Positions 24,372-35,224 of a stretch of 64,000 nucleotides of DNA are shown here, in pieces. The DNA is taken from assembly GCF_949987535.1 (NCBI RefSeq), contig NC_080065.1, positions 42,881,239 through 42,945,238 of the forward strand. The letters run 5' to 3'. Made by a program: the position numbers and the translations under genes. The notes under the pieces were generated by a model, which saw only the letters and a list, made by a program, of their open reading frames with translations, did not search any database and was not told where the DNA came from. How positions within the stretch are numbered: position 1 is the stretch's first letter; every line of letters starts with the position of its first letter. Source of the DNA: Balaenoptera acutorostrata. Its lineage: Eukaryota; Chordata; Mammalia; Artiodactyla; Balaenopteridae.

Positions 24372-26412
24372 TTTGCTTAACTTACTGTGTTTGCGGTCTC
24401 CTTTTCACAGGCTGCAGGTTCATAGTTCCCCGTTGTTTTTGTTGTCTGCCCCCAGTGGCTAAGATTGGTTCAGTGGGTTGTGTAGGTTTCCTGGTAGAGG
24501 GGATTAGTGCCTGTGTTCTGGTGTATGAGGCTGGATCTTGTCTTTCTGGTGGTCAGGACTGCGTCTGGTGGTGTGTTTTGGGGTTTCTGTGACCTTACTA
24601 TGAATTTAGGCAGCCTCTCTGCTAATGGGTGGGGTTGTGTTCCTCTCTTGCTAGTTGTTTGGCATAGGGTGTCCAGCACTGTAGCTTGCTGTTCGTTGAG
24701 TGGAGGTGGGTCTTAGTGTTGAGATGGAGATTTCTGGGAAAGCTTTTGCCGTTTGATGTTACGTGGAGCCGGGAGGTCTCTGGCAGACTAATGTCCTGAA
24801 CTCGGCTCTCCCACCTCAGAGGCACAGGCCTGACACCTGGCTGGAGCACCAAGACCCTGTCAGCCACACGGCTCAGAAGAAAAGGAAGAACAAAGGAAAG
24901 AAAGAAAAAATAATAATAAAATAAAATAGTTATTAAAATAAAAAATAATTTTTAAAAATTAAAAAATTAAAAAGTAATAATAAAGAAATAAAAAAATAAG
25001 AAAGAAAGAAGAGAGCAACCAAACCAAAGAACAAATCCACCAATGATAACAAGCGCTAAAAACTATGCTTAAAAACAAACAAACAAAAAAAAATGACAGA
25101 ACCGTAGGACAAATGGTAAAAGCAAAGCTATACAGACAAAATCACACAAAGAAGCATAAAAATACACACTCACAAAAAGAGAAAAAGGAAAATATATATA
25201 TATATCATTGCTCCCAAAGTCTACCTCCTCTATTTGGGATGATTTGTTGTCTGTTCAGGTATTCCACAGATGCAGGGTACATCAAGTTGATTGTGGAGAT
25301 TTAATCCGTTGCTCCTGAGGCTGCTGGGAGAGATTTCCCTTTATCTTCTTTGTTTGCACATTTCCTGGGGTTCAGCTTTGGATTTGGCCCTGTGTCTGCA
25401 TGTAGGTTGCCTAAGGGCATCTGTTCTTTGCTCAGACAGGACGGGGTTAAAGAAGCAGCTGATTCGGGGACTCTGGCTCACTCAGGCCGGGGGGAGGGAG
25501 GGGTACGGATGTGGGGCGAACCTGCGGCAGCAGAGGCCGGCGTGACGTTGCACCAGCCTGAGGCGCGCAGTGCGTTCTCCCGGGGAAGTTGTCCCTGGAT
25601 CACGGGACCCCGGCAGTGGCGGGCTGCACAGGCTCCCGGGAGGGGAGGTGTGGAGAGTGACCTGTGCTCACACACAGGCTTCTTGGTGGCGGCAGCAGCA
25701 ACCTCAGCATTTCATGCCCGTCTCTGAAGTCCGCGCTAATAGCCACAGCTCGCTCCGTCTCTGGAGCTTGTTTAGGCGGCACTCTGAATCCCCCCTCCTC
25801 GCGCACCCCGAAACAATGGTCTCTTGCCTCTTAGCCAGGTCCAGAATTTTCCCCAGACTCCCTGCCGGCTAGCCGTGGCGCACTAGCCCCCTTCAGGCTC
25901 TGTTCAGGCCGCCAACCCCAGTCCTCTCCCTGCGATCCGACCGAAGCCCGAGCCTCAGCTCCCAGCCCCGCCCGCCCCGGCGGCTGAGCAGACAAGCCTC
26001 TCGGGCTGGTGAGTGCTGGTCAGCACCGATCCTCCATGCGGGAATCTCTCCGCTTTGCCCTCCGCACCCCTGTGGCTGCGCTCTCCTCCGTGGCTCCGAA
26101 GCTTCCCCCCTCCACCACCCGCAGTCTCTGCCCGCGAAGGGGCTTCCTAGTGTGTGGAAACCTTTCCTCCTTCACAGCTCCCTCCCACTGGTGCAGGTCC
26201 CACCCTATTCTTTTGTCTCTGTTTTTTCTTTTTTCTTTTGCCCTAATCAGGTACGTGGGGAGTTTCTTGCCTTTTGGGAGGTCTGAGGTCTTCTGCCAGC
26301 GTTCAGTAGGTGTTTTGTAGGAGTTGCTCCACACGTAGATGTATTTCTGATGTATTTGTGGGGAGGAAGGTGATCTCCACGTCTTAACTCTTCTGCCATC
26401 TTGAAGGTCTCC
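24372..26412 (-). promoter_or_regulatory. L1 5' UTR of a second, CpG-rich type
   Basis: The proximal part (about 25,440-26,130) is strongly GC- and CpG-rich against an AT-rich background, with blocks such as GGGGCGGGCGGGG when read on the reverse strand. The distal part (24,890-25,210) is A/T simple sequence. L1 5' UTRs carry internal promoters, and this one is complete at its 5' end, so it could in principle still act as an orphan promoter. The frames at 25,291-25,872 and 26,009-26,421 are by-products of the GC-rich sequence. Confidence 0.75.
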
Positions 26413-26520
26413 TCTTGGCAACTTTCAAATATACAATACAGTATTATTAACTATAGTCACCATGTTGTGTATTACATTCCCAGGACTTATTTATTTAATT
26501 CACATGCTGATATTTCAGGT
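26413..26520 (-). mobile_element. Old L1 3'-end fragment, reverse strand
   Basis: The reverse complement contains 'CTATAGTTAATAATACTGTATTGTATATTTGAAAGTTGCC', a block known from old mammalian L1 3' UTRs and also present near 34,815 ('TATAGTTAACAATACTGTA'). It abuts the 5' end of the younger reverse L1. Confidence 0.55.
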
Positions 26521-26738
26521 ATATAACTTAAATAATGTGCTCTTCAAGCAGGAATTATAGTTTTTCTACTAACACTCATTGTATATTTATGGAAATTGAG
26601 CATGTAATATAAGCTACAAAGACAATCAAATAGCAAAATTTATGATACTTGTTTGGGCATCTGTAACATAAGATTAAGAATTAGTAAAAAGACATAAACA
26701 AAAGTGCCAAGTTACATAAATTAAAAAGGAAATCTTCA

Positions 26739-26868
26739 GGAGTTCCCTGGTAGTCTAGTTAGTGGTTAGGATTCTGGGCTTTCACTGCCGTGGCCTGGGT
26801 TCAATCCCTGATCGGTGAACTGAGATCCCACAAGCCGCATAGTGCAGCCAAAATAAAAAGAAAGAAAG
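26739..26868 (+). mobile_element. CHR-1-type SINE
   Basis: A short SINE with the head GGAGTTCCCTGGTAGTCTAG, then 'TTTCACTGCCGTGGCCTGGGTTCAATCCCTG' and 'GAGATCCCACAAGCCGC', and an A-rich tail. This is the shorter tRNA-derived cetacean/hippo-type SINE family, distinct from the longer CHR elements elsewhere in the window. I could not settle a clean TSD. Confidence 0.82.
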
Positions 26869-26946
26869 CTTTTAGAGGGTTTTCTTCAAATACAAAATAG
26901 ATAGAATAACTAATAAGAAGACAATATAACAAAATCTATAAGGTAG

Positions 26947-26961
26947 ATAAAAGGATATCTT
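26947..26961 (+). repeat. Left TSD of the ARL6IP1 retrocopy
   Basis: ATAAAAGGATATCTT, repeated at 29,064-29,078. The last T is ambiguous with the adjoining poly(T). Confidence 0.93.
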
Positions 26962-29063
26962 TTTTTTTGTTTTTTGGTTTCCAGCTTTTTTATTTTTCCC
27001 CTTTTACACAAAAAAAGTAGAAGAAATAATACAGGATTAAAACTGCAAAAGTAGTTAATTGGTAGAACACACATACACAAAAAAATCCAGATAGGAAGAC
27101 AAGCTTATTTACAATGAGGAAACACATGTAAATTATGGTAGTTTGTATATGAAATATTAAAAAAGAAAAGTCAAACATATGCTACATGGTGTCACTGTCT
27201 ACAGCAATACTGAAGGGGAGAAAACAACTTTTCTTTAGGAACAGATATACCACAAGGTCCAGGTTTTATAGCATCAGTGCAATAAATTCACAAAACTATA
27301 TTACAGCTAGTTAATCAGTTTAAGAATTGTTCCCAAATATGTCACATTTCCAGCCCTCAGAAGTTCATTCCTACAGATTTCAACTACTCCATCTATGGGG
27401 ACCAAAAGCAGCCAGTGTTAACCATAAAATGAGAATCTTGAGGCTTACCTTTAAAGGCTTACTCTGGTCTTGAAAAACTAGTAGGATTTTCTACTGAAAT
27501 GAATCTTGACTGAACACAGGATGAGTTTTGTTCTTTATTGGCTGGTCTTGGAATGAAGGTCATAGACATGACTCTTAACCTATTATGTACTTTAGTTTCA
27601 GTTAGCTGAAAATCTGAAATTAAAAGTATGCTAAAGATCCTAAATACCATCATGTGTAAGCCTGCTACTAAAAAGCCTTTAAGGATGTACTAACTTTAAG
27701 TGCAAGGGAACAAGAGTTCTAAGCCTGTCAGATTCCCCATTTGGGAGGAAGGATCAATGTTTCCAACAAATTGCTAAATTCTGCACAAAGGAGAAGCCAA
27801 CACATACTAGGCCATGGAATTAGGTTCATTTTATTCCACGAGGATTCTTCTCCCACAGTATCGAAACAGAATGAGGAATGAATCTTAACTGGTCTCTTCA
27901 TCAGAAGTGGTAAACTTGGTTTCTGTATTCACGAAGCCAGGCAGTTGTTTAAGCAGACTGTGGAAGCAGCCAGTAGAACCAGCTTCCTGTAGTCGCAGAC
28001 CACGATCTTGTATCCAGCTAAAGTGAAGATCAACTTGCACAGTTATCCCAAGCCACTGTTAACTGTACTAAAGGATGAAGTTCACCACTATATTATTTTA
28101 AAAGTAAGAGTTCAATTAACCCTGGGTGAGAAAAACCAAAACAAGTGGTAATGACGAATGAGTTGTCCATATAAGGCCAGCTGATGAGAACACACCCACG
28201 AACACACTGGGCATAAAGCCTTACTTGGCAATTCGGAGTTTCTACTAACTAAGGGCAGAATGAGGGACAGCAAAGAGCTACATCTGTAACGTTTTAGTAT
28301 CCAGACAGCATAACAGACACTGTCCCCAAGGACAATGTGTACACCATTAATCACACTGAACAAAGCAGATGCATTATTTATTTTTCTTTTCTTTTTGCTT
28401 GAGAAGCTTGTTTATCTCTCTTTTGGCCATTCCAATGTACTTCGAAATGATTCCATGTTGGTTTAGTCCAGGAAGCAAGAGTAAGAAAGTCACTATCAGG
28501 TAGGTGAGAAGGAGGTTGTGGACTTGCTGTCCCACCCAAGCAACTGCAGCAAGAGAAATTGATCATGGTCATGAAGTACATTTTAGGCTTTTCTTTCTTT
28601 ACGTAAGGAGGCGTTTCTACCAGCCCACAGCCCTGCGACGAGTTTTTACTAGATTGTTGCAAATTTCAAGGACTCTCTGCTGTTGCTCAGTGGTCCATTT
28701 ATTGGAGCCAAAAATTCTAGGCACTAGAATGGGAACAAGGTAGTCAGCCAAGCACAAAAACATAACAAAACAGGAAACACCTGACAGAATGGATGGATCT
28801 GGATAGTAGATAGTCAGAAACACCAAAGAAACCACACCCATGATGGCAGGTGGAAACCAGGCTCTTCCCCATTGGAGGACTTCATCTGCCATCAGCATCA
28901 CTTCTCCCCATCTTTGTAGCTACTCTTCCAGACTTGCAGTCTCTGCAGCCAGCAGACTGGTGCTGCGAGAATCTCCTTCTGCCATCGTTCCCGAGGTGCC
29001 CCCTCAGCTAGTGCAAGACGCCCCCAAAACTGGCCTTCCTCAGAGCCACTCACGACAACCCTC
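26962..29063 (-). pseudogene. ARL6IP1: Processed pseudogene of ARL6IP1
   Basis: A reverse-strand retrocopy of the mRNA for ADP-ribosylation factor-like 6-interacting protein 1, a small ER membrane-shaping protein with four hydrophobic segments. The start ATG complements 28,983-28,985 (MAEGDSRSTSLLAAETASLE). An in-frame TAG follows where the parent has a glutamine codon. The next run (28,901-28,617) contains RAWFPPAIMGVVSLVFL, SGVSCFVMFLCLADYLVPIL and RIFGSNKWTTEQQQR, then a Trp-to-TAG change and a 1-bp loss near 28,600. KPKMYFMTMI follows in another frame, and the C-terminus (KQKEKK) lies near 28,380. About 1.4 kb of 3' UTR and roughly 80 bp of 5' UTR are included. There are no introns, an oligo(T) lies at the left end and 15-bp TSDs flank it. 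L1 machinery must have made it. It cannot encode the protein. Confidence 0.95.
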
Positions 29064-29078
29064 ATAAAAGGATATCTT
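29064..29078 (+). repeat. Right TSD of the ARL6IP1 retrocopy
   Basis: A 15-bp match to 26,947-26,961. It adjoins the 5' UTR end of the retrocopy, so the copy is essentially full-length. Confidence 0.93.
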
Positions 29079-29279
29079 AATTAAAATAAAATAATTAAAG
29101 AAATGTACTACTGTAGTGACAATATAATCAACCAGAACAAAAAAAAAAAGCTCAGAAACATACATACCAATATTTAAATATTTTATAAATAAAATTATTC
29201 TAATTTTAAATCAATGATATCTTTTTAGTAACTGATTTGTTGGAAGAAAAAATTAATGGTTAAAATGAAAGGAAATAGG

Positions 29280-29630
29280 GGCTTCCCTGGTGGCGCAGTG
29301 GTTAAGAATCCACCTGCCAATGCAGGGGACAGGGGTTCGAGCCCTGGTCTGGGAAGATCCCACATGCTGCAGAGCAACTAAGCCCGTGCACCACAACTAC
29401 TAAGCCTGTGTTCTAGAGTCTGAGAGCCACAACTACGGAGCCCTCAAGCCACAACTACTGAGCCCATGCACCTAGAGCCCGTGCTCCACAACAAGAGAAG
29501 GCACCGCGATAAGAAGCCCGTGCACCACAAGGAAGAGTAACCCCCACTCACTGCAACTAGAGAAAGCCCGTGCACAGCAATGAAGACCCAACGCAGCCCA
29601 AAACAAATAAATTTATTTAAAAAAAAAAAA
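29280..29630 (+). mobile_element. Full-length CHR-type SINE
   Basis: It has the head GGCTTCCCTGGTGGCGCAG, box B GGTTCGAGCCC, repeated ACCACAACTACTAAGCC-type blocks in the body and an AAATAAATTTATTT tail. A weak TSD (AAAGGAAA at 29,268 and 29,634) is possible. It has an older subtype body than the SINE at 29,895. Confidence 0.92.
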
Positions 29631-29883
29631 CTTAAAGGAAACAAAAAAACAAAAATACCCTAAAAACATACAGGTAAACATTTATATAATTTTAAAATAT
29701 GATCAACTTTTTTTGAAAAAAGCATAGGTAGTGTATAAGAATTGATTGGTAGATAGCATTTTATACACAAAGAGTTCTTAGAAACAAATAAAACATGAGT
29801 ATCTCAGGGCAAATGGAGCAAAAGATATAAACCAGTGAGTCACAGAGTTTGAAACACTTATGACCAGTTAAACTATAAAAAAT

Positions 29884-30197
29884 TTAAATCTCTGGGGCTT
29901 CCCTGGTGGTGCAGTGGTTAAGAATCTGCCTGCCAATGCAGGGGCCACGGGTTCGAGCCCTGGCCTGGGAAGATCCCACATGCCGCGGAGCGGCTAGGCC
30001 CGTGAGCCACAACTACTGAGCCTGCGCGTCTGGAGCCTGTGCTCCGCAATGGGAGAGGCCGCGACAGTGAGAGGCCTGCGCACCGCGATGAAGGGTGGCC
30101 CCCGCTCGCCGCAACTGGAGAAAGCCCTTGCACAGAAACGAAGACCCAACACAGCCAAAAATAAATAAAATAAATTAAAAAAAAAATTAAATCTCTG
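29884..30197 (+). mobile_element. Odontocete-type CHR SINE with TSD
   Basis: The SINE body spans 29,895-30,186 and is the 'GCGTCTGGAGCCTGTGCTCCGC' subtype with box B GGTTCGAGCCC and an AAATAAAAT tail. The 11-bp TSD TTAAATCTCTG at 29,884-29,894 and 30,187-30,197 is included in the coordinates. Confidence 0.93.
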
Positions 30198-30254
30198 TAT
30201 TAATAAATTTTTAATTAAATGTAATACCATTATTTTATACATCAAAGAGATTTT

Positions 30255-30490
30255 TGATATTGAGTTAAACACATGAGAGTTGAATTGTATATTATAATTA
30301 GACTTAAATCTCAGCTTCACTTTACTAATTTGGTGATTTTGAGTGAATTATTTTAATTCTCTATGCTTTTTTCCTCATTTGGAAAATTCAGTTTTGTGCT
30401 CCTATTTCACAGGTTTGTTGCAAGGATCAAATGAGTTTGCTCTGTAAAACTCTTGGTCCAATGCATGGCACATAGAAAACACTAAAAATT
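30255..30490 (+). mobile_element. MIR SINE relic
   Basis: It follows the MIR order: 'TTTGAGTGAATTATTTTAATTCTC', 'CCTCATTTGGAAAATTCAG', 'TTGTTGCAAGGATCAAATGAG' and 'AATGCATGGCACATAGAAAACACT'. Confidence 0.7.
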
Positions 30491-31369
30491 ATTAGATTTA
30501 ATCAAATCCCCAAACATAGAGGATATATTATATAAACGAATTCACTTTTGTAATGGAATACTGTGCAAATTTTAAAAAATCATGTTGGCATGGAAAAATG
30601 TTCATTATCTATTGACAAGTGAAAAAATGCTCAAACCATAAATACAGACTTTTTTTTTTTTTGGCTATAACAGTAGCTAGTACTAGACTAGCTTTTCCAA
30701 TCAAGACTATAACTGATGAAACAGTTTCATCATATATTTAACCAATATCTGTTTCCAGATATTCCAACAACAGAACAAGACTATAATTCTCAAAGAAAGA
30801 GAAACTTATGATTTGATCCTATGATTACCCAGACCTCACCAGGGGACAATTTCTTGACCATAAGCACAAAAACCTAGGGTCCACACAGAGCCCTACAAAG
30901 TTAGGAGTAGCTGAAACACCGGACAGACCTCTAGATGGCAGAGGTCTATGCAGACAGAGACACGAGGAAATTGTGCGAGGCTTTTCTGCGAATCCTTGGC
31001 TAAGAGCAGGCAAAACTACATAAGACATAGCGAAGAGTGGCTGTGGTAGGCTTGTAACAGAATAGCACAGAGGCAATATAGATTAAACAGTGCTGGGGAC
31101 AAGGCAGGTCAGGCACATGCAAAGTGGAGACATTTTTAACATCCTAGCAAACTGAAAAATCTGGGCACTAGCATAGAAATCAGAAAGGCTATGAATTAAC
31201 AGTAAGGGCCATGCCCTAAAGTAAAGCTTATTCTACTCCTTCTCTAACAAAGTCTAAATTCGAATCCTGGCAAGATCTTCTGGGAAGACAGATTTGGAAG
31301 GTCGAGTTCCTCTAAATAAGAGGGGTTTGAGAAAATTCAGATTTCTGCAGAATTGCTCATAAAACAAGA

Positions 31370-32133
31370 TCAAGATGATCAGCCAGTTATTAGAAATAAC
31401 CACAGGAACAAAAATCAAAATCCTTCAGAGGAAGAAAATAGAACTAGAATCTCTATATCACCTATAAAATACAAGGCAAATCAATAACTATATGCAAAGA
31501 AATAGAAAAATGTGACCTAGAGTCAAGAAAAAATATTCCAGAGTAATATTAAAATGGCCCAAATATTGGATTTAGAGGAAAAATTTTTAAAAAGCTATTA
31601 TAAATATGTTTAAAGAAATAAGGGAAAATATAGTCAGAGAATTAGTGAGGGAACAGGTAGGGAATACCAGCAAAGAAATGCAAACCATAAAACAAGAGTC
31701 GAAAGGAAATTTTAAAACTGAAAATTATTATAAAAGAGATGAAATAAATTCACTGAAAGTGCTTGACAGGTGATTGGAGAGGCATATAAAAGAGTCTCTG
31801 AACTCTACAAAAGATCAATAGGAATAATTCAATCTAAAAAACAAAAGAAATTGAGGAAAAATGAACAGGCAATTCAGGTACAAAAACAAACGATTAAAAT
31901 ACATGCTTTTAAAAAGCCTCAGGAGAAAAAAGTGAAGAAATGAAGAAAACAGTGTTCCAATAAATAATGGTCAAAATTTTCCCAAATTTGATGAAATACT
32001 GACTTAGAGATTCAAGCCCTCAGCAAACCTCAAAAAGGTTAAGTACAAAGAAAACCATACTTTGGCAATTCTTATTAAAACTGCTGAAAACCAAAGCTAA
32101 AAAAGTCACCTTAAAAAAAATTCAATAGCTTGA
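31370..32133 (+). mobile_element. Old L1M/HAL1 ORF1-region fragment (left part)
   Basis: Diverged L1-type ORF1 sequence: 'AATTCACTGAAAGTGCTTGACAG', 'AAACAAAAGAAATTGAGGAAAAATGAAC', 'TTTTCCCAAATTTGATGAAAT' and 'ACTGCTGAAAACCAAAGCTAA'. No frame stays open. The younger L1 at 32,134 interrupts it, and it resumes at 33,869. Upstream sequence (about 30,690-31,370) may be its 5' UTR, but I cannot show that. Confidence 0.65.
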
Positions 32134-33850
32134 CAATCTGCAGATTCAGTGCAATTCCTATCAAGCTACCAATGGCATTTTTCACAGAACTAGAACAAAA
32201 AATTTTACAATTTGTACAGAAACACAAAAGACCCCAAATAGCCAAAGCAATCTTGAGAAAGAAAAATGGAGCTCGAGGAATCAGGCTCCCTGACTTCAGA
32301 CTATACTACAAAGCTACAGTAATCAAGACAATATGGTACTGGCACTAAAACAGAAGTATAAATCAATGGAACAGGATAGAAAGCCCAGAGATAAATCCAT
32401 GCACATATGGTCACCTTATCTTTGACAAAGGAGGCAAGGATATACAATGGAGAAAAGACAGCCTCTTCAATAAGTGGTTCTGGGAAACTGGACAGCTACA
32501 TGTAGAAGAATGAAATTGGAACACTCCCTAACACCATACACAAAAATAAACTCAAAATGGATTAAAGACCTAAAAGTAAGGCCAGACACTATAAAACTCC
32601 TAGAGGAAAACATAGGCAGAACACTCTATGACATAAATCACAGCAAGATCCTTTTTGACCCACCTCCTAGAGAAAGGGAAATAAAAACAAAAATAAACAA
32701 ACAGGACCTAATGAAACTTAAAAGCTTTTGCACAGCAAAGGAAACCATAAACAAGATGAAAAGACAGCCTTCAGAATGGGAGAAAATATTTGCAAACGAA
32801 GCAACTGACAAAGGATTAATCTCCAAAATATACAAGCAGCTCATGCAGTTCAATATCAAAAAAACAAACAACCCAATCCAAAAATAGGCAGAAGACCTAA
32901 ATAGACATTTCTCCAAAGAAGATATATAGATTGCCAACAAACACATGAAAGGATGCTCAATATCACTAATCATTAGAGAAATGCAAAGCAAAACCACAAT
33001 GAGGTATCACCTCACACCAGTCAGAATGGCCATCATCAAAAAATCTACAAACCATAAATGCTGGAGAGGGGCTGAGAAAAGGGAACCCTCTTGCACTGTT
33101 GGTGGGAATGTAAATTGATACAGCCACTATGGAGAACAGTATTGAGGTTCCTTTAAAACTAAAAATAGAACTACCATACGACCCAGAAATCCCACTACTG
33201 GGTATATACCCTGAGAAAACCATAATTCAAAAAGAGTCATGTACCACAATGTTCATTGCAGTACTATTTACAACAGCCCTGACATGGAAGCAACCTAAGT
33301 GTCCATCGACAGATGAATGGATAAAGAAGATGTGGCCCACATATACAATGGAATATTACTCAGCCATAAAAAGAAACGAAACTGAGTTATTTGCAGTGAG
33401 GTGGATGGACCTAGAGTCTGTCATACAGAGGGAAGTAAGTCAGAAAGAGAAAAACAAATACCGTATGTTAACACATATATATGGAATCTAAAAAAAAAAA
33501 AAGGTCCTGATGAACCTAGGGGCAGGACAGGCATAAAGACACAGAGGTAGAGAATGGACTTGACACGGGGATGGGGAAGGGTAAGCTGGGACGAAGTGAA
33601 AGAGTAGCATTGACATATATACACTACCAAATGTAAAATAGATAGCTAGTGGGAAGCAGCCGCATAGCACAAGGAGATCAGCTCAGTGCTTTGTGACCAC
33701 CTAGAGGGGTGGGATAGGGAGGGTGGAAGGGAGATGCAAGAGGGAGGGGATATGGTGATATATGTATACATATAGCTGATTCACTTTGTTATACAGCAGA
33801 AACTAACACACCATTGTGGAGCAATTATACTCCAATAAAGATGTTTAAAA
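32134..33850 (+). mobile_element. 5'-truncated L1 inserted in HAL1/L1M
   Basis: It starts in ORF2 at 'CAATCTGCAGATTCAGTGC', carries ORF2 C-terminal frames (32,130-32,348, 32,474-32,887, 33,129-33,491) and a 3' UTR with 'GCTAGTGGGAAGCAGCCGCATAGCACAAGG', the signal CCAATAAAGATG, then A-rich sequence. The TSD AATTCAATAGCTTGA / AATTCTATAGCTTGA (one mismatch) ends at 32,133 and 33,868. The same 3' UTR type forms the very end of the composite element at 53,032-61,387. Confidence 0.92.
32474..33500 (+). pseudogene. L1 ORF2 C-terminal relic
   Basis: Frames with [20 protein letters not shown] and [19 protein letters not shown], then a break at the TAG near 32,885. The Cys-rich region near 33,060 has lost a G (GGGGCTGAGAAAAGGG), so its frame is shifted. 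It resumes with [20 protein letters not shown]. It is a fragment with no reverse-transcriptase core. Confidence 0.85.
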
Positions 33851-33868
33851 AAAAATTCTATAGCTTGA

Positions 33869-33925
33869 GAAAATGCCCTTCAAAAAATGAGAATGAAATA
33901 AAAGCATTTTTATTTTTATAATCAA
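33869..33925 (+). mobile_element. Old L1M/HAL1 fragment (right part)
   Basis: 'GAAAATGCCCTTCAAAAAATGAGAATGAAATAAA' continues the ORF1 sequence interrupted at 32,133, which confirms that the younger L1 split a pre-existing element. Confidence 0.6.
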
Positions 33926-33964
33926 ATTCTGGTTGAGATTGATTTTATTCTACACATCAAATTG

Positions 33965-34250
33965 TGGAAAATGTACATTTTAACAATTTGGAGTTTTTCC
34001 AACTCATGATCATAATATATCCCTCAAATTATTTAGATCTTCTTTATTTCTCTCAGCAATACTGTCTAGTTTCAAGTGTTGATATTTGCATATATATTTT
34101 TATATTAATTCCTAATTATTTTTCATGGGCCTTAAAACTGTTGTTAATTTTCAATTTCATTTTCTAATTGTTCTTTGGTAGATACAGAAATACAATTAAT
34201 TTTTATATATTGAGCTTATGTCCTGTGACTTTGCTAAATATTCATTAATT
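33965..34250 (-). mobile_element. Old L1 ORF2 fragment, reverse strand
   Basis: It is the antisense of the L1 reverse-transcriptase region: 'TTAGATCTTCTTTATTTCTCTCAGCAATACTG', 'ATTAATTCCTAATTATTTTTC' and 'GAGCTTATGTCCTGTGACTTTGCTAAA'. It is highly diverged. Confidence 0.65.
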
Positions 34251-34264
34251 TCAGTCATTTTTTA

Positions 34265-34905
34265 AATGGTAGAAATGTAAATGGTACAGTACTATGAAAA
34301 CCTGTATGGAAGTTCTTCAAAAAACTAATTATAGAATTATCATATGATCCAGCAATCCTGCTTCTGGGTAATATCCAGAAGAGCTGAAATCAGAATCTTG
34401 AAGAGATATGCACTCCCATGTTCACTGCAGTAATAATATAATAATAATACAACAACCAAGATATGGAAATAACCTAAATGTCCAATGATGGAAAGAAAAT
34501 GTGGTATATACATACAATGGAACACTATTCAGCCTTAAAAAGAAGGAAATATTGCCATATGAGACAATATGGATGACCCTGGAATACATGCTAAGTGAAA
34601 TAAGCCAGACACAAAAGCACAAATATTGCATGATTCCATTTATGTGAAGTATCTAAAATAGTCAAACTCATAAAAACAGGTATCAGAATGGTGTTTACCA
34701 GAGACTGGGGTGGTGGGCAAGGAAGGAAATGGGGAATTGCCTTTTGAAGGATATAAAGTTTCAGTTATTCAAGATATGAATAAGTCTTAGAGATCTGTAC
34801 AACACTGTACCTATAGTTAACAATACTGTATTTTGTACTTAAAATTTTGTTAGGAGAGTAGAGCTCATGTTAAGTGTTCTTATCACAATAAAAAAAAAAC
34901 TTTAG
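34265..34905 (+). mobile_element. Old L1M 3'-end fragment
   Basis: It runs from the ORF2 tail ('ATCATATGATCCAGCAATCCTGCTTCTGGG', 'GGAACACTATTCAGCCTTAAAAAG') to an old 3' UTR ('TATAGTTAACAATACTGTATTTTG', 'GTTAAGTGTTCTTATCACAATAAA') and an A-run. It belongs to the pre-cetacean mammalian L1M age class. Confidence 0.8.
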
Positions 34906-35195
34906 AAAATATCATGAAAAGTGAAGTAAGTCAGACATAAAACAGTTTATATGATTCCACTTATACAAAATGCTAGGAAAGACAAATTTATATTATAGTA
35001 ACAAAAATCAGTGGTTGTCTTGGGTGAAATCTGGGAAGGGGGTTAGCTCAAAATTGACAGGAGGGACTGTTCTGGGATTATGTAAGTATTCTATATTTTG
35101 ACTGAGATGATGATTACATGAGTGTATAAACTATCATTACTCATCAACCTGTGTGATACTGTGATTTATAAGAAATATATGTTTGGTCATTCAGA
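34906..35195 (+). mobile_element. Second old L1 3'-end fragment
   Basis: 'GTGAAGTAAGTCAGACATAAAACAG' restarts a point in L1 already passed by the previous fragment. It is followed by 'ATATGATTCCACTTATACAAAAT' and 'GATGATTACATGAGTGTATAAACT'. It is a separate, diverged copy. Confidence 0.55.
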
Positions 35196-35224
35196 TGACT
35201 GAAATATATTCCTCATATATATTT

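Larger units (their letters stand above)
22030..26412 (-). mobile_element. Reverse-strand L1 with full 5' end but no 3' half
   Basis: Reading leftward from 26,412, the element starts GGAGACCTTCAAGATGGC, has a long 5' UTR (26,412 to about 24,372), an ORF1 relic and the first third of ORF2, then stops within ORF2 near 22,030. L1 insertions normally lose the 5' end. Here the 5' end is complete and about 3.5 kb of the 3' side is gone, with no poly(A), so a later deletion or rearrangement is likely. The 5' UTR is unlike that of the elements at 6,970 and 53,032. Confidence 0.9.

Noticed and set aside
20516..26412. Forward L1 tail next to reverse L1, considered as a twin-priming inversion
   Set aside because: Twin priming places the inverted 5' part upstream of the sense 3' part in one TSD pair. 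Here the forward tail with poly(A) comes first and the 3' UTR type differs, so these are separate elements.
25291..26421. Several open frames of 65-133 codons in GC-rich DNA
   Set aside because: They lie within the reverse-strand L1 5' UTR. Low stop-codon density follows from high GC content, and they overlap on both strands.
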